NCBI GenBank assembly: GCA_009786985.1
Contig: WRGW01000111.1
Coordinates: 1-56,968 of the forward strand
Length of the DNA stretch: 56,968 nt
Origin: Oscillospiraceae bacterium
Lineage (GTDB): Bacteria > Bacillota > Clostridia > Oscillospirales > Ruminococcaceae
Reading direction: 5' to 3'
Position 1 is the first letter of the stretch; the number at the start of each line of letters is the position of its first letter. Shown in pieces: positions 16,074 through 25,395 of the stretch. Both the position numbers and the translations under genes were made by a program. The notes under the pieces were generated by a model. The model worked only from the letters and a program-made list of their open reading frames with translations. It searched no databases and had not been told where the DNA came from.

Positions 16074-17348
16074 GTGGCACTAGAATTATTATCACCCGCT
16101 AGGGATTTAGAATCGGTCAAAGCGGCAATGCTTTTTGGGTCAGACGCAGTCTATGTCGGTGGTAATGAGTTTGGACTTAGAGCAAACGCTGGGTTTAGTA
16201 TGAACAATCTTTCTAAAGCTGTAGAACTCGTTCATTCGTACAACAAACGCATTTATCTGACTTGTAATATCGTCGCGAATAACGCCGATATAGATGCGTT
16301 TGTAAACTTTGTACAAGAAGTTGAAAAAATTGGGATAGATGCGATTATAATCAGCGATTTAGGGTTGTTCAGCGTAGCAAAGCTATACGCACCAAACCTT
16401 CCGATTCATATTTCTACACAAGCTGGTGTGATGAATTATGCCACTGCAAACGCACTCTACCATGCAGGTGCAAAAAGAGTCATCCTCGCGCGCGAACTAT
16501 CGATTACAGAAATCAAACAAATCCGCTTGAAAACTCCACCTGAATTAGAACTCGAAGCGTTTGTTCACGGAGCGTTGTGTATGGGGTTTTCGGGGCGATG
16601 CCTGATTTCGAGCTATCTCACCAATCGAGATGCGAATAGTGGCAAATGCGCTCAACCTTGTCGCTGGAGCTATAAAGTTAGCCTTACTGAATCAGAACGC
16701 CCTGAAGAAAAATTTGACGTTTTGCAAGACGGTTGTAACGGCACATATTTCTTTAACTCGAAAGACCTTTGTATGCTATCGCATATTGATAAATTAGCCG
16801 AAGCCGGAATCCACTCATTCAAAATCGAAGGGCGCGCTAAGACGGCGTATTACACTGGAGTCGTAACCAACGCATATAGAGCGGCAATCGATGCTTATAC
16901 AAACGGCAAACCTATACCAGACTGGGTGCTAAGAGAAGTTCATTGTGTTAGCCACCGCCAGTATAGCACTGGATTTTATTTCTCTGGTGAATGTTCTAGT
17001 GAGAGTATAGAAAAGTGTACAAAAAACCTCCAAAATTATGAAAACTCTGGATACGTTCGTGAGTGTGATTTTGTTGCAGTTGTAGATGACTATTGCGATA
17101 AATCTAAAACATACGTAATCATCCAACGCAATTATTTTACAGTAGATGACATACTCGAAATAGTTGCACCAAAATCATCACCAGTACAGATTTTCATAAA
17201 AGAATTGCGTAATTCTAAGGGTGAAATTGTTACTATAGCCAATCATGCGACGGAAAAGATGCAACTTTGTATTCAGGGTGAAGACAGATTTGCTGAAGGC
17301 TCGTTTATTCGACGTGTGAAAAAGGCTAATAGTGAGGGGGGAGTTTAA
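16074..17348 (+). CDS. Peptidase U32 family protein
   Basis: LELLSPARDLESVKAAMLFGSDAVYVGG, EAFVHGALCMGFSGRCLISSYLTNRDANSGKCAQPCRW. GTG start after cggaggt. Confidence 0.93.
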   Translation: MALELLSPARDLESVKAAMLFGSDAVYVGGNEFGLRANAGFSMNNLSKAVELVHSYNKRIYLTCNIVANNADIDAFVNFVQEVEKIGIDAIIISDLGLFSVAKLYAPNLPIHISTQAGVMNYATANALYHAGAKRVILARELSITEIKQIRLKTPPELELEAFVHGALCMGFSGRCLISSYLTNRDANSGKCAQPCRWSYKVSLTESERPEEKFDVLQDGCNGTYFFNSKDLCMLSHIDKLAEAGIHSFKIEGRAKTAYYTGVVTNAYRAAIDAYTNGKPIPDWVLREVHCVSHRQYSTGFYFSGECSSESIEKCTKNLQNYENSGYVRECDFVAVVDDYCDKSKTYVIIQRNYFTVDDILEIVAPKSSPVQIFIKELRNSKGEIVTIANHATEKMQLCIQGEDRFAEGSFIRRVKKANSEGGV

Positions 17349-18123
17349 ATTGAACAAAACTATGAAAAAATCTTTTTCAAAAAATCTCAAAACCAAGCTC
17401 AATAAAATAAGAGAACCAGTTAAATCACACCAAAAAGTTTTGGAATATAGCATAGCGTATGGGAGCGATAATGTAGGTGGTGCCAAAAGCCTGATTCATG
17501 ACAAAATCCTCTCTAACGATGAATATTCGAGGATTTTTCTAAGAGGTGTATTTTTATCGTGCGGAAGTATAAGTGACCCTAAAAAAGACTACCACTTAGA
17601 ATTATTGCTACCTAATGAAGAAAAGTGCCTTGAATTATTCAATTTTGTTAATGATAGAGGGTTATCCCTAAAAAAGTCAGAACGTAAAGGGAGAGGTAAA
17701 AATTCACACAAAACTGTAGCTTTTCTATATTGTAAAACACATGAACAGATTTCTGATTTTTTGGGGTATATAGGTGCAATAAAAGAATCGTTTGATTATA
17801 TCAATATCACGATTAATAAAGAAATACGCAACAATGTAAATCGTGCTGTTAATTGCGAAACCGCAAACATTGACAAGACCACTCGCGCTGCTGAAAAACA
17901 TATTCAAGAAATTCGTTATATTTTAGAACTCGAGGAAAAATTACAAAAACGAATCTTGTCTGAACAGCTTAGAGAGGTTGCAAAAATCCGAATTGAAAAT
18001 GCAGAAATGTCTCTTTTAGAAATCGGCGAATCGCTAAAAACACCTTTAAGCAAAAGTGGTGTAAATCATAGACTAAAGCGAATTAGCGAAATTGCTAATC
18101 GGCATAGAGAAGATGAGAATTAA
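17332..18123 (+). CDS. whiA: DNA-binding protein WhiA (shortened N-terminus)
   Basis: FLRGVFLSCGSISDPKKDYHLEL and C-terminal NIDKTTRAAEKHIQEIRYI..LREVAKIRIENAEMSLLEIGESL..LSKSGVNHRLKRI. Confidence 0.88.
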   Translation: MRGEFKLNKTMKKSFSKNLKTKLNKIREPVKSHQKVLEYSIAYGSDNVGGAKSLIHDKILSNDEYSRIFLRGVFLSCGSISDPKKDYHLELLLPNEEKCLELFNFVNDRGLSLKKSERKGRGKNSHKTVAFLYCKTHEQISDFLGYIGAIKESFDYINITINKEIRNNVNRAVNCETANIDKTTRAAEKHIQEIRYILELEEKLQKRILSEQLREVAKIRIENAEMSLLEIGESLKTPLSKSGVNHRLKRISEIANRHREDEN

Positions 18124-19778
18124 AATTGTGTATAAATGAATTGTTGAGCGTCATATCCAAAACCATATACGCCAAAGATGATTACTCCGAATAGCAGAAC
18201 GCCGTATACCGTAAATCTAAACGGCATTGGTTTGAGTGCAAGCCATTCACGAACACTACCATCATTTAATAATTTGATTTTGATGTATGCCGATATAAAC
18301 AAAACTAAAAGTGCCGCACCAATTACAATATAATCTTCCATCTGTAATCCGAGGGTGCTTACTCCGTAAGTGGTAAATTGCCCCCAGCTGAAATCTGTAA
18401 AAATCGAGAGGTGTAGACCTACAGTCGTTCTTACTGAATACAAATCAAACGAACGAATGAGGTTCATTAACCAGAACGTACGAAAAATTTCAAAACCAGT
18501 ATAGAAACGTGAGGCAACTAAATTCGGGAATTTAGTGTTGAAGCGATTGTATAGAGGTTCAAGTTCGGTGGAAATCACAATTATCACACCATTGATTAAA
18601 CCCCATACGATGAAGTTCCACGAAATGCCGTGCCAAATTCCGGTTGCGAACCACGCAACTAATGTAGCGAGATGTACTGGGATTCGTCGTGCGAGATTGT
18701 TCCCTATTCCCCCAATTCGTTTACGCAAAGCTCCACCGAATTTGAGCATAGGTTTACATACTGAAAACGGGTAAAACAGATAATCACGAAACCATGTCCC
18801 CATAGTAATATGCCATCTCCGCCAGTATTCGGCTATGTTTCGTGCAAAGAAAGGTTTTACAAAGTTTTCTTTCATAGGTATGCCGAGTGCTTGTCCTATG
18901 CCTATTGTTATATCGATTCCGCCAGTAAAGTCGGCGTACAGCACAATCGCATAGAAGAAAAACGCCATCAAAGCATAGATTCCTCGGTATTGTTCGGGAG
19001 ATTGAATGAGGGTGATTAGTGCTATTGCGAGCCTGTCTGCAATTACGAGCTTCTTGAAAACCCCCCACAAAATCCGCTGAATCCCGAATGAAAACTTACG
19101 AAAATCAAAGCAGTTACCTTTGAAAAGTGCGGTTCCACTCTCGTCGAATCTAGTAATCGGACCTTGTAGCAGTACTGGAAAAAACGATACATACAGTGCA
19201 AATTTTAAAAAATCTCTGATTGCATTAAACTGTCGTCCATGTAGAACATCTCGTTTGGCTTGATTAGTTTTTGGTTCTTCATAGTCTGGATTAAGACCTT
19301 CAGTGAGTTTAAATTTTCCACGGTGTAAATCGATTAAAAAGCTCACGCTCCTAAAGATATAAAACGAAATCCCCAAAATAGCAAATGGGCTGACTTTTAC
19401 AAAAGTAAGCATTCCGAAATTGAGCAAAAGGCAAATCACAAGCACCCAAAGTCGCTTGTTTTTATTAACTTTTTTGTAGGCTTTGAGTGCATCTTTTGGG
19501 AGGCGTTCTGGAGAGTCTTCTGGTTTAGCTTTGTTTGCCGATATAAACTCAAACTGTCGGCGATTGAGCCAGTCAATCAGCAACGCACCAATAAAAGTTG
19601 TAACAATCGTAATTCCTAGATAAATCAGATTTCCTACACCAGTCAAGTAGTAGAAAAACACACTCGCAATTAGAAGCAACTTCCATTGCAGTGTTTTTTT
19701 AAATCGTTTAGGAATCAAGTAATAAGCGATGAACAAAATCGCTAAAAATATAAGAAATTCAACTGTTGTGAATAGCAT
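18120..19778 (-). CDS. MBOAT family O-acyltransferase (DltB/AlgI-like)
   Basis: Multi-TM; FWRRWHITMG-like AEYWRRWHITMGTWFRDYLFYPF and FATGIWHGISWNFIVWGLING catalytic His region. Confidence 0.9.
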   Translation of the reverse strand: MLFTTVEFLIFLAILFIAYYLIPKRFKKTLQWKLLLIASVFFYYLTGVGNLIYLGITIVTTFIGALLIDWLNRRQFEFISANKAKPEDSPERLPKDALKAYKKVNKNKRLWVLVICLLLNFGMLTFVKVSPFAILGISFYIFRSVSFLIDLHRGKFKLTEGLNPDYEEPKTNQAKRDVLHGRQFNAIRDFLKFALYVSFFPVLLQGPITRFDESGTALFKGNCFDFRKFSFGIQRILWGVFKKLVIADRLAIALITLIQSPEQYRGIYALMAFFFYAIVLYADFTGGIDITIGIGQALGIPMKENFVKPFFARNIAEYWRRWHITMGTWFRDYLFYPFSVCKPMLKFGGALRKRIGGIGNNLARRIPVHLATLVAWFATGIWHGISWNFIVWGLINGVIIVISTELEPLYNRFNTKFPNLVASRFYTGFEIFRTFWLMNLIRSFDLYSVRTTVGLHLSIFTDFSWGQFTTYGVSTLGLQMEDYIVIGAALLVLFISAYIKIKLLNDGSVREWLALKPMPFRFTVYGVLLFGVIIFGVYGFGYDAQQFIYTQF

Positions 19779-19785
19779 ATTCGAC

Positions 19786-20010
19786 TCAGTCCTCCAGACT
19801 TTGAATCAAAGCGTACATAGCTTCAACGGTGTTGAAATTTTCAGGTACGAGTTTATCGGCTGGCATTTCTATATCGAATTCATTACAGATTTCGCCGATT
19901 GTTGTCATAAAATCGAACGAATCGATTATATTATCATCAATCAAAGCCTTTTCGTTGACAAAATCTACATCAGGGTGTAAGTCGGTTAGTATTTTAAGTA
20001 ACTTTTCCAT
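19786..20010 (-). CDS. Acyl/peptidyl carrier protein (DltC-like)
   Basis: 74 aa, with ..ALIDDNIIDSFDFMTTIGEICNEFDIEMP; DSF phosphopantetheine site. Confidence 0.85.
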   Translation of the reverse strand: MEKLLKILTDLHPDVDFVNEKALIDDNIIDSFDFMTTIGEICNEFDIEMPADKLVPENFNTVEAMYALIQSLED

Positions 20011-20013
20011 TTT

Positions 20014-21561
20014 TCATGAATCTCCGTGATTATATATTTCCATAAGTTTAGTTCGGTCGATTTTTCCATTTGGTGTGAGTGGCATTTGCTCTAATCTAAA
20101 AGTCTTATTAGGTAACATATAGCGTGGAAGTTTTTGTTTGAGGGCTTTTACAGCATCAGCAGGAGTAAACTCTCCAACGTAATACAACAAGATTTTTCCT
20201 TTGATATTGTCGTACAAACAGCAGACTAACGTGATTTCATCACTTTGCGCGAACGTCGCTTCAATTTCAGTCAACTCAATTCTATACCCCATATGTTTGA
20301 TTTGATAATCTTTTCGTGCAATATAAACAAGCTCGCCATATGAGTTATACTCACCCAAATCACCAGTTTTGTAGATTAAGTCAGGGTATACACTGATTTG
20401 TGGATTTTGCACAAAAGAATCCGTCGTTTTTTCAAAATCGTTATAATATCCAAGTGAAAGACAAGAACCACGTATGCAGATTTCACCCGCCACTTCAGAT
20501 ACGTTACTTTCAATTACAGTGCCATCTTTACCGATTAGTAAGATTTCAGTATTCTTAAAAGCTTTACCGATTGGAATTCGTTCATCTTCGGCAAACTTTC
20601 GGTTTACTTCATAAAAACTGCTCATTCCAGTGGCTTCAGTTGGTCCGTATAGATTTATAAATCGTGCATTCGGCAAAGCATCACGCCAGATGTTTAAGTT
20701 TTTGACTGGGAATAATTCACTCCCAAAAGCTACGGTGTGTAGATGTTTTGGTTTTATACACTCAAAAGTCTTAAACCCTGCTACCATCGACAACGCTGAT
20801 GACACCCAGCAAATTGTGTTGATTTTATGCTCATTCAAAAATTCAATTAGTTTTACAGGGAACATAAATTTTTCTTTAGGAATCAGAACTGCAGTTGAAC
20901 CAGTTTTTATTCCAGTATACACTTCTTTCAAACAAGCATCAACATACAAAGGTGCTTGATTTCCGAAAACAGTTGTACTATCTACCTTTAGAAGCTCCGA
21001 TAAATTCTCGATATAGTCAATCACCGAGCGGTGACAAGCAGTCACGCCTTTAGGAATGCCAGATGAACCAGATGTGAAAACCACGTACAGTGGGTCTAAG
21101 TCAATGCTATGATTAATTGCCGCTTCAATTGCCTTTTCACTCTCTGAGGTTAGTTCGGTCTGCGAAACTTCATCATAAAGCCAAATTTCAGTCATAGAGT
21201 TTGTATCTGTGCTGACTTGTTCTACTACGCTCACGGTAGAATCGTCACAAATTATAATTGCGGGTTTTAGCGTTTGTAGAATCTGTTCAATTCGCACGAG
21301 TGGCATTTCACGGTCAAGAGTTATGTAGTAGTTCCCCGAGTATACTGCCGAAAAGTTAGCAGCAATCGCATTGGGTGACTTTTCCATAAAGATTGCAATA
21401 GGTTTCATAAAAAAACCAGACTCACAAATTTTTACTGCGATTCTGTGTGAAATATTTCGTAATTCGGCGAAAGTGAGTTTGTTCACGCCATCAGTGAATG
21501 CGATTTTATCTGGATATTTTTTTGCAGTAGCGTCAAGATATTTTGTTATGTTGGTGAGCAT
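20014..21561 (-). CDS. Amino-acid adenylation (AMP-binding) enzyme, DltA-like
   Basis: VVFTSGSSGIPKGV, NLYGPTEATGMSS, YKTGDLG, IARKDYQIKHMGYRIELTEIE, PNGKIDR. Confidence 0.9.
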   Translation of the reverse strand: MLTNITKYLDATAKKYPDKIAFTDGVNKLTFAELRNISHRIAVKICESGFFMKPIAIFMEKSPNAIAANFSAVYSGNYYITLDREMPLVRIEQILQTLKPAIIICDDSTVSVVEQVSTDTNSMTEIWLYDEVSQTELTSESEKAIEAAINHSIDLDPLYVVFTSGSSGIPKGVTACHRSVIDYIENLSELLKVDSTTVFGNQAPLYVDACLKEVYTGIKTGSTAVLIPKEKFMFPVKLIEFLNEHKINTICWVSSALSMVAGFKTFECIKPKHLHTVAFGSELFPVKNLNIWRDALPNARFINLYGPTEATGMSSFYEVNRKFAEDERIPIGKAFKNTEILLIGKDGTVIESNVSEVAGEICIRGSCLSLGYYNDFEKTTDSFVQNPQISVYPDLIYKTGDLGEYNSYGELVYIARKDYQIKHMGYRIELTEIEATFAQSDEITLVCCLYDNIKGKILLYYVGEFTPADAVKALKQKLPRYMLPNKTFRLEQMPLTPNGKIDRTKLMEIYNHGDS

Positions 21562-22241
21562 AATGACACAGCCTTTCTCGCTAAAACCTCCATACAGTCA
21601 ATATGGTTAGGGAGGTTTTTTGCAATTAACGTTGAAATTAGTGAAAGTTCGGTGCAAGCTAATAATGATACATCAGCTTGTCCCGAAAAGTTGAGTTGTT
21701 TTTTTAGATTTTCAGGTTCAGGTCTTTTCCCAGATTTAAGACTATAAATCACATCCATAACCTTCATACTTTCTGAAGGTGTGGGTAGTACTGGTTGAAT
21801 ACCTGCGTTTTCGAGGGTTTTCTGCAAAATTCCGCTAGTAATCGTGCCGTCAGTAGCAATAATTCTTGCACTTTGCACCTCCATTGTTCGGAGATGCAAA
21901 ACCGTTTCATCAAGTATATTAAGCATTACGGCGTTGCTTGCATTTTGAATTTGCTCGGCGAAATAATGCCCAGTTATACACGGCATAACGATATAATCTA
22001 CATCGAGTGTGTTTAGTTTTTCAACGATTTCTAAAATCGCAGGCAGAGGGCTTTCATCGCTTTTACCAGTGATAAAAGCAGTTCTATCTGGTATAGATGA
22101 GCTACTGAAAATTATAATGTCTATATGTTCTTGGTCAGATGTGGCGTTTGTATAATTAGTGAGCATCTCATAAAATCGAACAGTCGCCATAGGACCTAAT
22201 CCGCCAATTATTCCGAGTTTTTTCTTTTTAAGATTTGACAT
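21546..22241 (-). CDS. Aspartate/glutamate racemase family protein
   Basis: KLGIIGGLGPMATVRFYEML, cysteine motifs MPCITGHYF and LLACTELS. Overlaps the adenylation gene by 16 bp. Confidence 0.88.
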   Translation of the reverse strand: MSNLKKKKLGIIGGLGPMATVRFYEMLTNYTNATSDQEHIDIIIFSSSSIPDRTAFITGKSDESPLPAILEIVEKLNTLDVDYIVMPCITGHYFAEQIQNASNAVMLNILDETVLHLRTMEVQSARIIATDGTITSGILQKTLENAGIQPVLPTPSESMKVMDVIYSLKSGKRPEPENLKKQLNFSGQADVSLLACTELSLISTLIAKNLPNHIDCMEVLARKAVSLCSPT

Positions 22242-22340
22242 TTATATAGTATAACATAAATTTTGAATATTGTCAAGGCAAATGAATGCGACAAATCATC
22301 TATAATTCTACCATAAATTTCAGATAAAATCAATAATCTA

Positions 22341-22369
22341 TTGACAAAAGCTCAAAAATAGTGTATTAT
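22341..22369 (+). promoter_or_regulatory. secA promoter TTGACA-17-TATTAT
   Basis: ttgaca 22341-22346, tattat 22364-22369. Confidence 0.7.
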
Positions 22370-22408
22370 AAATAGTGGTGTGCCAATGAATCACCAAAAA
22401 GCTGGCAT

Positions 22409-22423
22409 TATAGTCGCTTAACC
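22409..22423. repeat. R6 half-site upstream of secA
   Basis: tatagtcgcttaacc, about 27 bp from the annotated secA start. Confidence 0.5.
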
Positions 22424-22449
22424 TACTAAAAATTATAAAAAAGAAAGCG

Positions 22450-25227
22450 GTGTTGAATCATACAATGAAACTTTTCAAAAGCTATTCAGAAAAAGAATTA
22501 AAGCGGATTGAACCGCTCAAACAAAAAACTTTAGATTTAGAATCACGCTATCAAGGTATGGACGATAAGACTCTAAAGGAACAAACGTCAGTCTTAAGAA
22601 GCCGACTCGAAAGTGGCGAAACTTTACAAGATGTTTTGCCAGATGCTTTTGCGGTCATGCGCGAGGCTATGTGGCGTGTAATTTCGATTAAACCATACCC
22701 AGTTCAAATTATCGGCGGAATAGTCTTGCACCAAGGAAGAATCTCTGAAATGAAAACGGGTGAGGGTAAAACTTTTGTAGCAGCACTCCCTGCTTATCTA
22801 AACGCACTTACTGGTAAAGGCGTTCATGTTGTTACGGTTAATGATTATCTTGCCAAATACGGTTCTGAACTAATTGGGCGTGTTTTTAGATTTCTCGGAA
22901 TGACTGTGGGTCTGATTTCTCAAGGCGAAGGTAAAGGCAGAAAACGCGAACACTATGAGTGCGATATTACGTATGGTACAAATAATGAATTCGGGTTTGA
23001 TTATTTGCGTGATAATATGTGTGTTCGTAAAGAAGACAAAGTTCAACGTCCTCATCATTACGCAATTGTCGATGAGGTTGACTCAATTTTGATTGATGAA
23101 GCGAGAACACCTCTTATCATATCAGGGCATGGAGATAAGTCTACCGATTTGTATGAACGCGCTAACAGGCTTGCACGTTCTTTCAAAGCGGCAAAAGTAG
23201 TTGAGCTTGATTCAAAAGAAGACCACGACCATATTGAGGGCGATTATATAGTAGACGAAAAAGCAAAATCTGCTACTCTTTTACCATCTGGTGTGAAAAA
23301 AGCCGAGGCTTTCTTTGGGCTTAATGATGACAATAACTTGATGGAAGTCGAAAATCTGTCAACTTTACATCACGTTAATCAAGCTATTAAAGCGTATGGT
23401 ATCATGAAGCGTGATGTTGATTATGTCGTAAAAGATGGCGAAATTATTATAGTAGACGTATTTACTGGTAGGCTTATGATTGGGCGAAGATTCAACGAGG
23501 GTTTGCATCAAGCGATTGAAGCCAAAGAAGGCGTAAAAATCAAGAACGAGTCTAAAACACTGGCAACTATTACTTTTCAAAATTATTTCCGCTTATACGA
23601 AAAACTATCTGGAATGACTGGTACCGCTATGACCGAAGAAGAAGAATTTCGTGGCATTTATGGGCTTGATGTCGTAGAAATTCCGACGAACAAACCAGCA
23701 GTTAGGAAAGACCACAATGACCAGATTTATAAGACTGAAAACGGCAAGTATGGAGCGACTGTATTAAAAGTAGAAGAATGTCATAAAAAAGGGCAACCGA
23801 TTCTTGTTGGTACAACGTCAATTGAAAAGTCAGAACTTATATCAAAGCTACTCAAGAAAAAAGGAATTAAGCACGAAGTATTAAACGCAAAAAATCACGC
23901 ACGTGAGGCTGAAATCGTCGCACAGGCAGGTAAAAAAGATGCTGTTACTATTGCGACGAATATGGCAGGTCGTGGAACTGACATCATGCTTGGTGGTAAT
24001 GCCGAATATTTAGCACGTGCAGAAATGCGTAAACGCATCAAAAAAGCTGGTACTTTTACTGGCACAGACAACGAAGAAGACTTAATCGAACAAGTTATCT
24101 ATGAAGCGACTGGATTTGCCGAAACAGATAATCAAGATGTTCTCAAAGCACGTGAGGATTTTAAGGAGCTGTTTGCAAAGTACAAAAAAGAAATCGAACC
24201 TGAGGCAGATGAAGTCCTTAACTCGGGCGGGTTATTCATTCTCGGAACTGAGAGACACGAATCACGTCGCATAGATAATCAACTTAGAGGGCGTGCAGGC
24301 CGTCAAGGCGACTCTGGGGAAAGCCAGTTCTTCCTCTCTCTTGAGGACGATTTAATGCGATTATTCGGTGGTGAGCGAATTTCTGGTGTGATGAATACTT
24401 TAGGTGTTGATGAAGATGTTCCAATTGAGAACAGAATCCTTTCACGCACAATCGAAAATGCACAGAGAAAGGTTGAAGCACGAAACTTTTCTTCGCGCAA
24501 ACAAGTTCTTGAATTTGATGACGTTATGTCGCAAATGAGAACTACTATTTACGCACAACGCGGAAAAGTTCTTGACGATGAGGATATTGGTGCAAAAATC
24601 ACCGAAATGCTTGAAGAAACGGTCACAGAAACAGTAAACACTTTCTGTCAAGGTGACGCTCCAGACGACTGGAATCTTACTGGATTGCGTGAGCATTTCA
24701 GAGGATTTGGACTTACTACTGATGGCGATTTTATGTATCCAAAAGAAGAAATGGACGAAATTAACCGTAATGAAATTGAAAAAGAGCTTATGGAGCGTTC
24801 TCATAAAAGATATACTGAACAAGAAGAGCTTTTCACCAGCGAAATTATGCGGAAGATGGAACGCGATATTCTTCTAAAATGCGTTGACACTCGCTGGATG
24901 GAGCATATTGACGCTATGTCCGACCTAAAACAAGGCATATATATGCGAACTATGGGAACTGGTAAACAACCGATTGTTGAATACCGCCATGAAGGTTTCT
25001 CTATGTATGATGAGATGATTGCGTCAATCCGTGAAGATACAGTGAGAATGATTTTAACCGTTCGCAAACAAACTGAACGGGAACAAGTTATGAAAGCACT
25101 CGATGGTGCGATTGCTAAGGCTTTAACTGTCAAGAAAAAACAAAGTGAAAAAATAGGAGCGAATGAGCCTTGTCACTGTGGAAGTGGCAAGAAGTTCAAA
25201 AAATGCTGCGGAATAGCAAGTGAATAG
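22450..25227 (+). CDS. secA: Preprotein translocase SecA
   Basis: ISEMKTGEGKTFVAALPAYLNAL, IVDEVDSILIDEARTPLIISG, NMAGRGTDIMLGGNAEYLA, C-terminal CHCGSGKKFKKCC. Confidence 0.98.
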   Translation: MLNHTMKLFKSYSEKELKRIEPLKQKTLDLESRYQGMDDKTLKEQTSVLRSRLESGETLQDVLPDAFAVMREAMWRVISIKPYPVQIIGGIVLHQGRISEMKTGEGKTFVAALPAYLNALTGKGVHVVTVNDYLAKYGSELIGRVFRFLGMTVGLISQGEGKGRKREHYECDITYGTNNEFGFDYLRDNMCVRKEDKVQRPHHYAIVDEVDSILIDEARTPLIISGHGDKSTDLYERANRLARSFKAAKVVELDSKEDHDHIEGDYIVDEKAKSATLLPSGVKKAEAFFGLNDDNNLMEVENLSTLHHVNQAIKAYGIMKRDVDYVVKDGEIIIVDVFTGRLMIGRRFNEGLHQAIEAKEGVKIKNESKTLATITFQNYFRLYEKLSGMTGTAMTEEEEFRGIYGLDVVEIPTNKPAVRKDHNDQIYKTENGKYGATVLKVEECHKKGQPILVGTTSIEKSELISKLLKKKGIKHEVLNAKNHAREAEIVAQAGKKDAVTIATNMAGRGTDIMLGGNAEYLARAEMRKRIKKAGTFTGTDNEEDLIEQVIYEATGFAETDNQDVLKAREDFKELFAKYKKEIEPEADEVLNSGGLFILGTERHESRRIDNQLRGRAGRQGDSGESQFFLSLEDDLMRLFGGERISGVMNTLGVDEDVPIENRILSRTIENAQRKVEARNFSSRKQVLEFDDVMSQMRTTIYAQRGKVLDDEDIGAKITEMLEETVTETVNTFCQGDAPDDWNLTGLREHFRGFGLTTDGDFMYPKEEMDEINRNEIEKELMERSHKRYTEQEELFTSEIMRKMERDILLKCVDTRWMEHIDAMSDLKQGIYMRTMGTGKQPIVEYRHEGFSMYDEMIASIREDTVRMILTVRKQTEREQVMKALDGAIAKALTVKKKQSEKIGANEPCHCGSGKKFKKCCGIASE

Positions 25228-25242
25228 CTTTCCCACGATAAT

Positions 25243-25313
25243 GTCCGTAAGCGAAGCAAAAGTTCTCGAAGAGCGGGCTTTGCCCGCTTGACAGACCAGC
25301 TCCGCTTACGGAC
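25243..25313. repeat. R4 palindromic element GTCCGTAAGCG...CGCTTACGGAC
   Basis: Perfect 11-bp terminal inverted repeats. The inner tctcgaagagcgggctttgcccgcttgacagac is shared with R1a. Confidence 0.75.
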
Positions 25314-25341
25314 ATCTTGTTTGGTTTAACTTTAACGTCAA

Positions 25342-25384
25342 GCTAATCCCTACGAGGTGGCAGAGCCACTTCGTAGGGATTAGC
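25342..25384. terminator. Long near-perfect hairpin between secA and ybbR
   Basis: gctaatccctacgaggtggcagagccacttcgtagggattagc. Confidence 0.7.
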
Positions 25385-25395
25385 TCTTGTTTTGC

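Noticed and set aside
18784-19068. 94-aa ORF inside the MBOAT gene (same strand, different frame)
   Set aside because: Out-of-frame shadow ORF of a conserved membrane acyltransferase.
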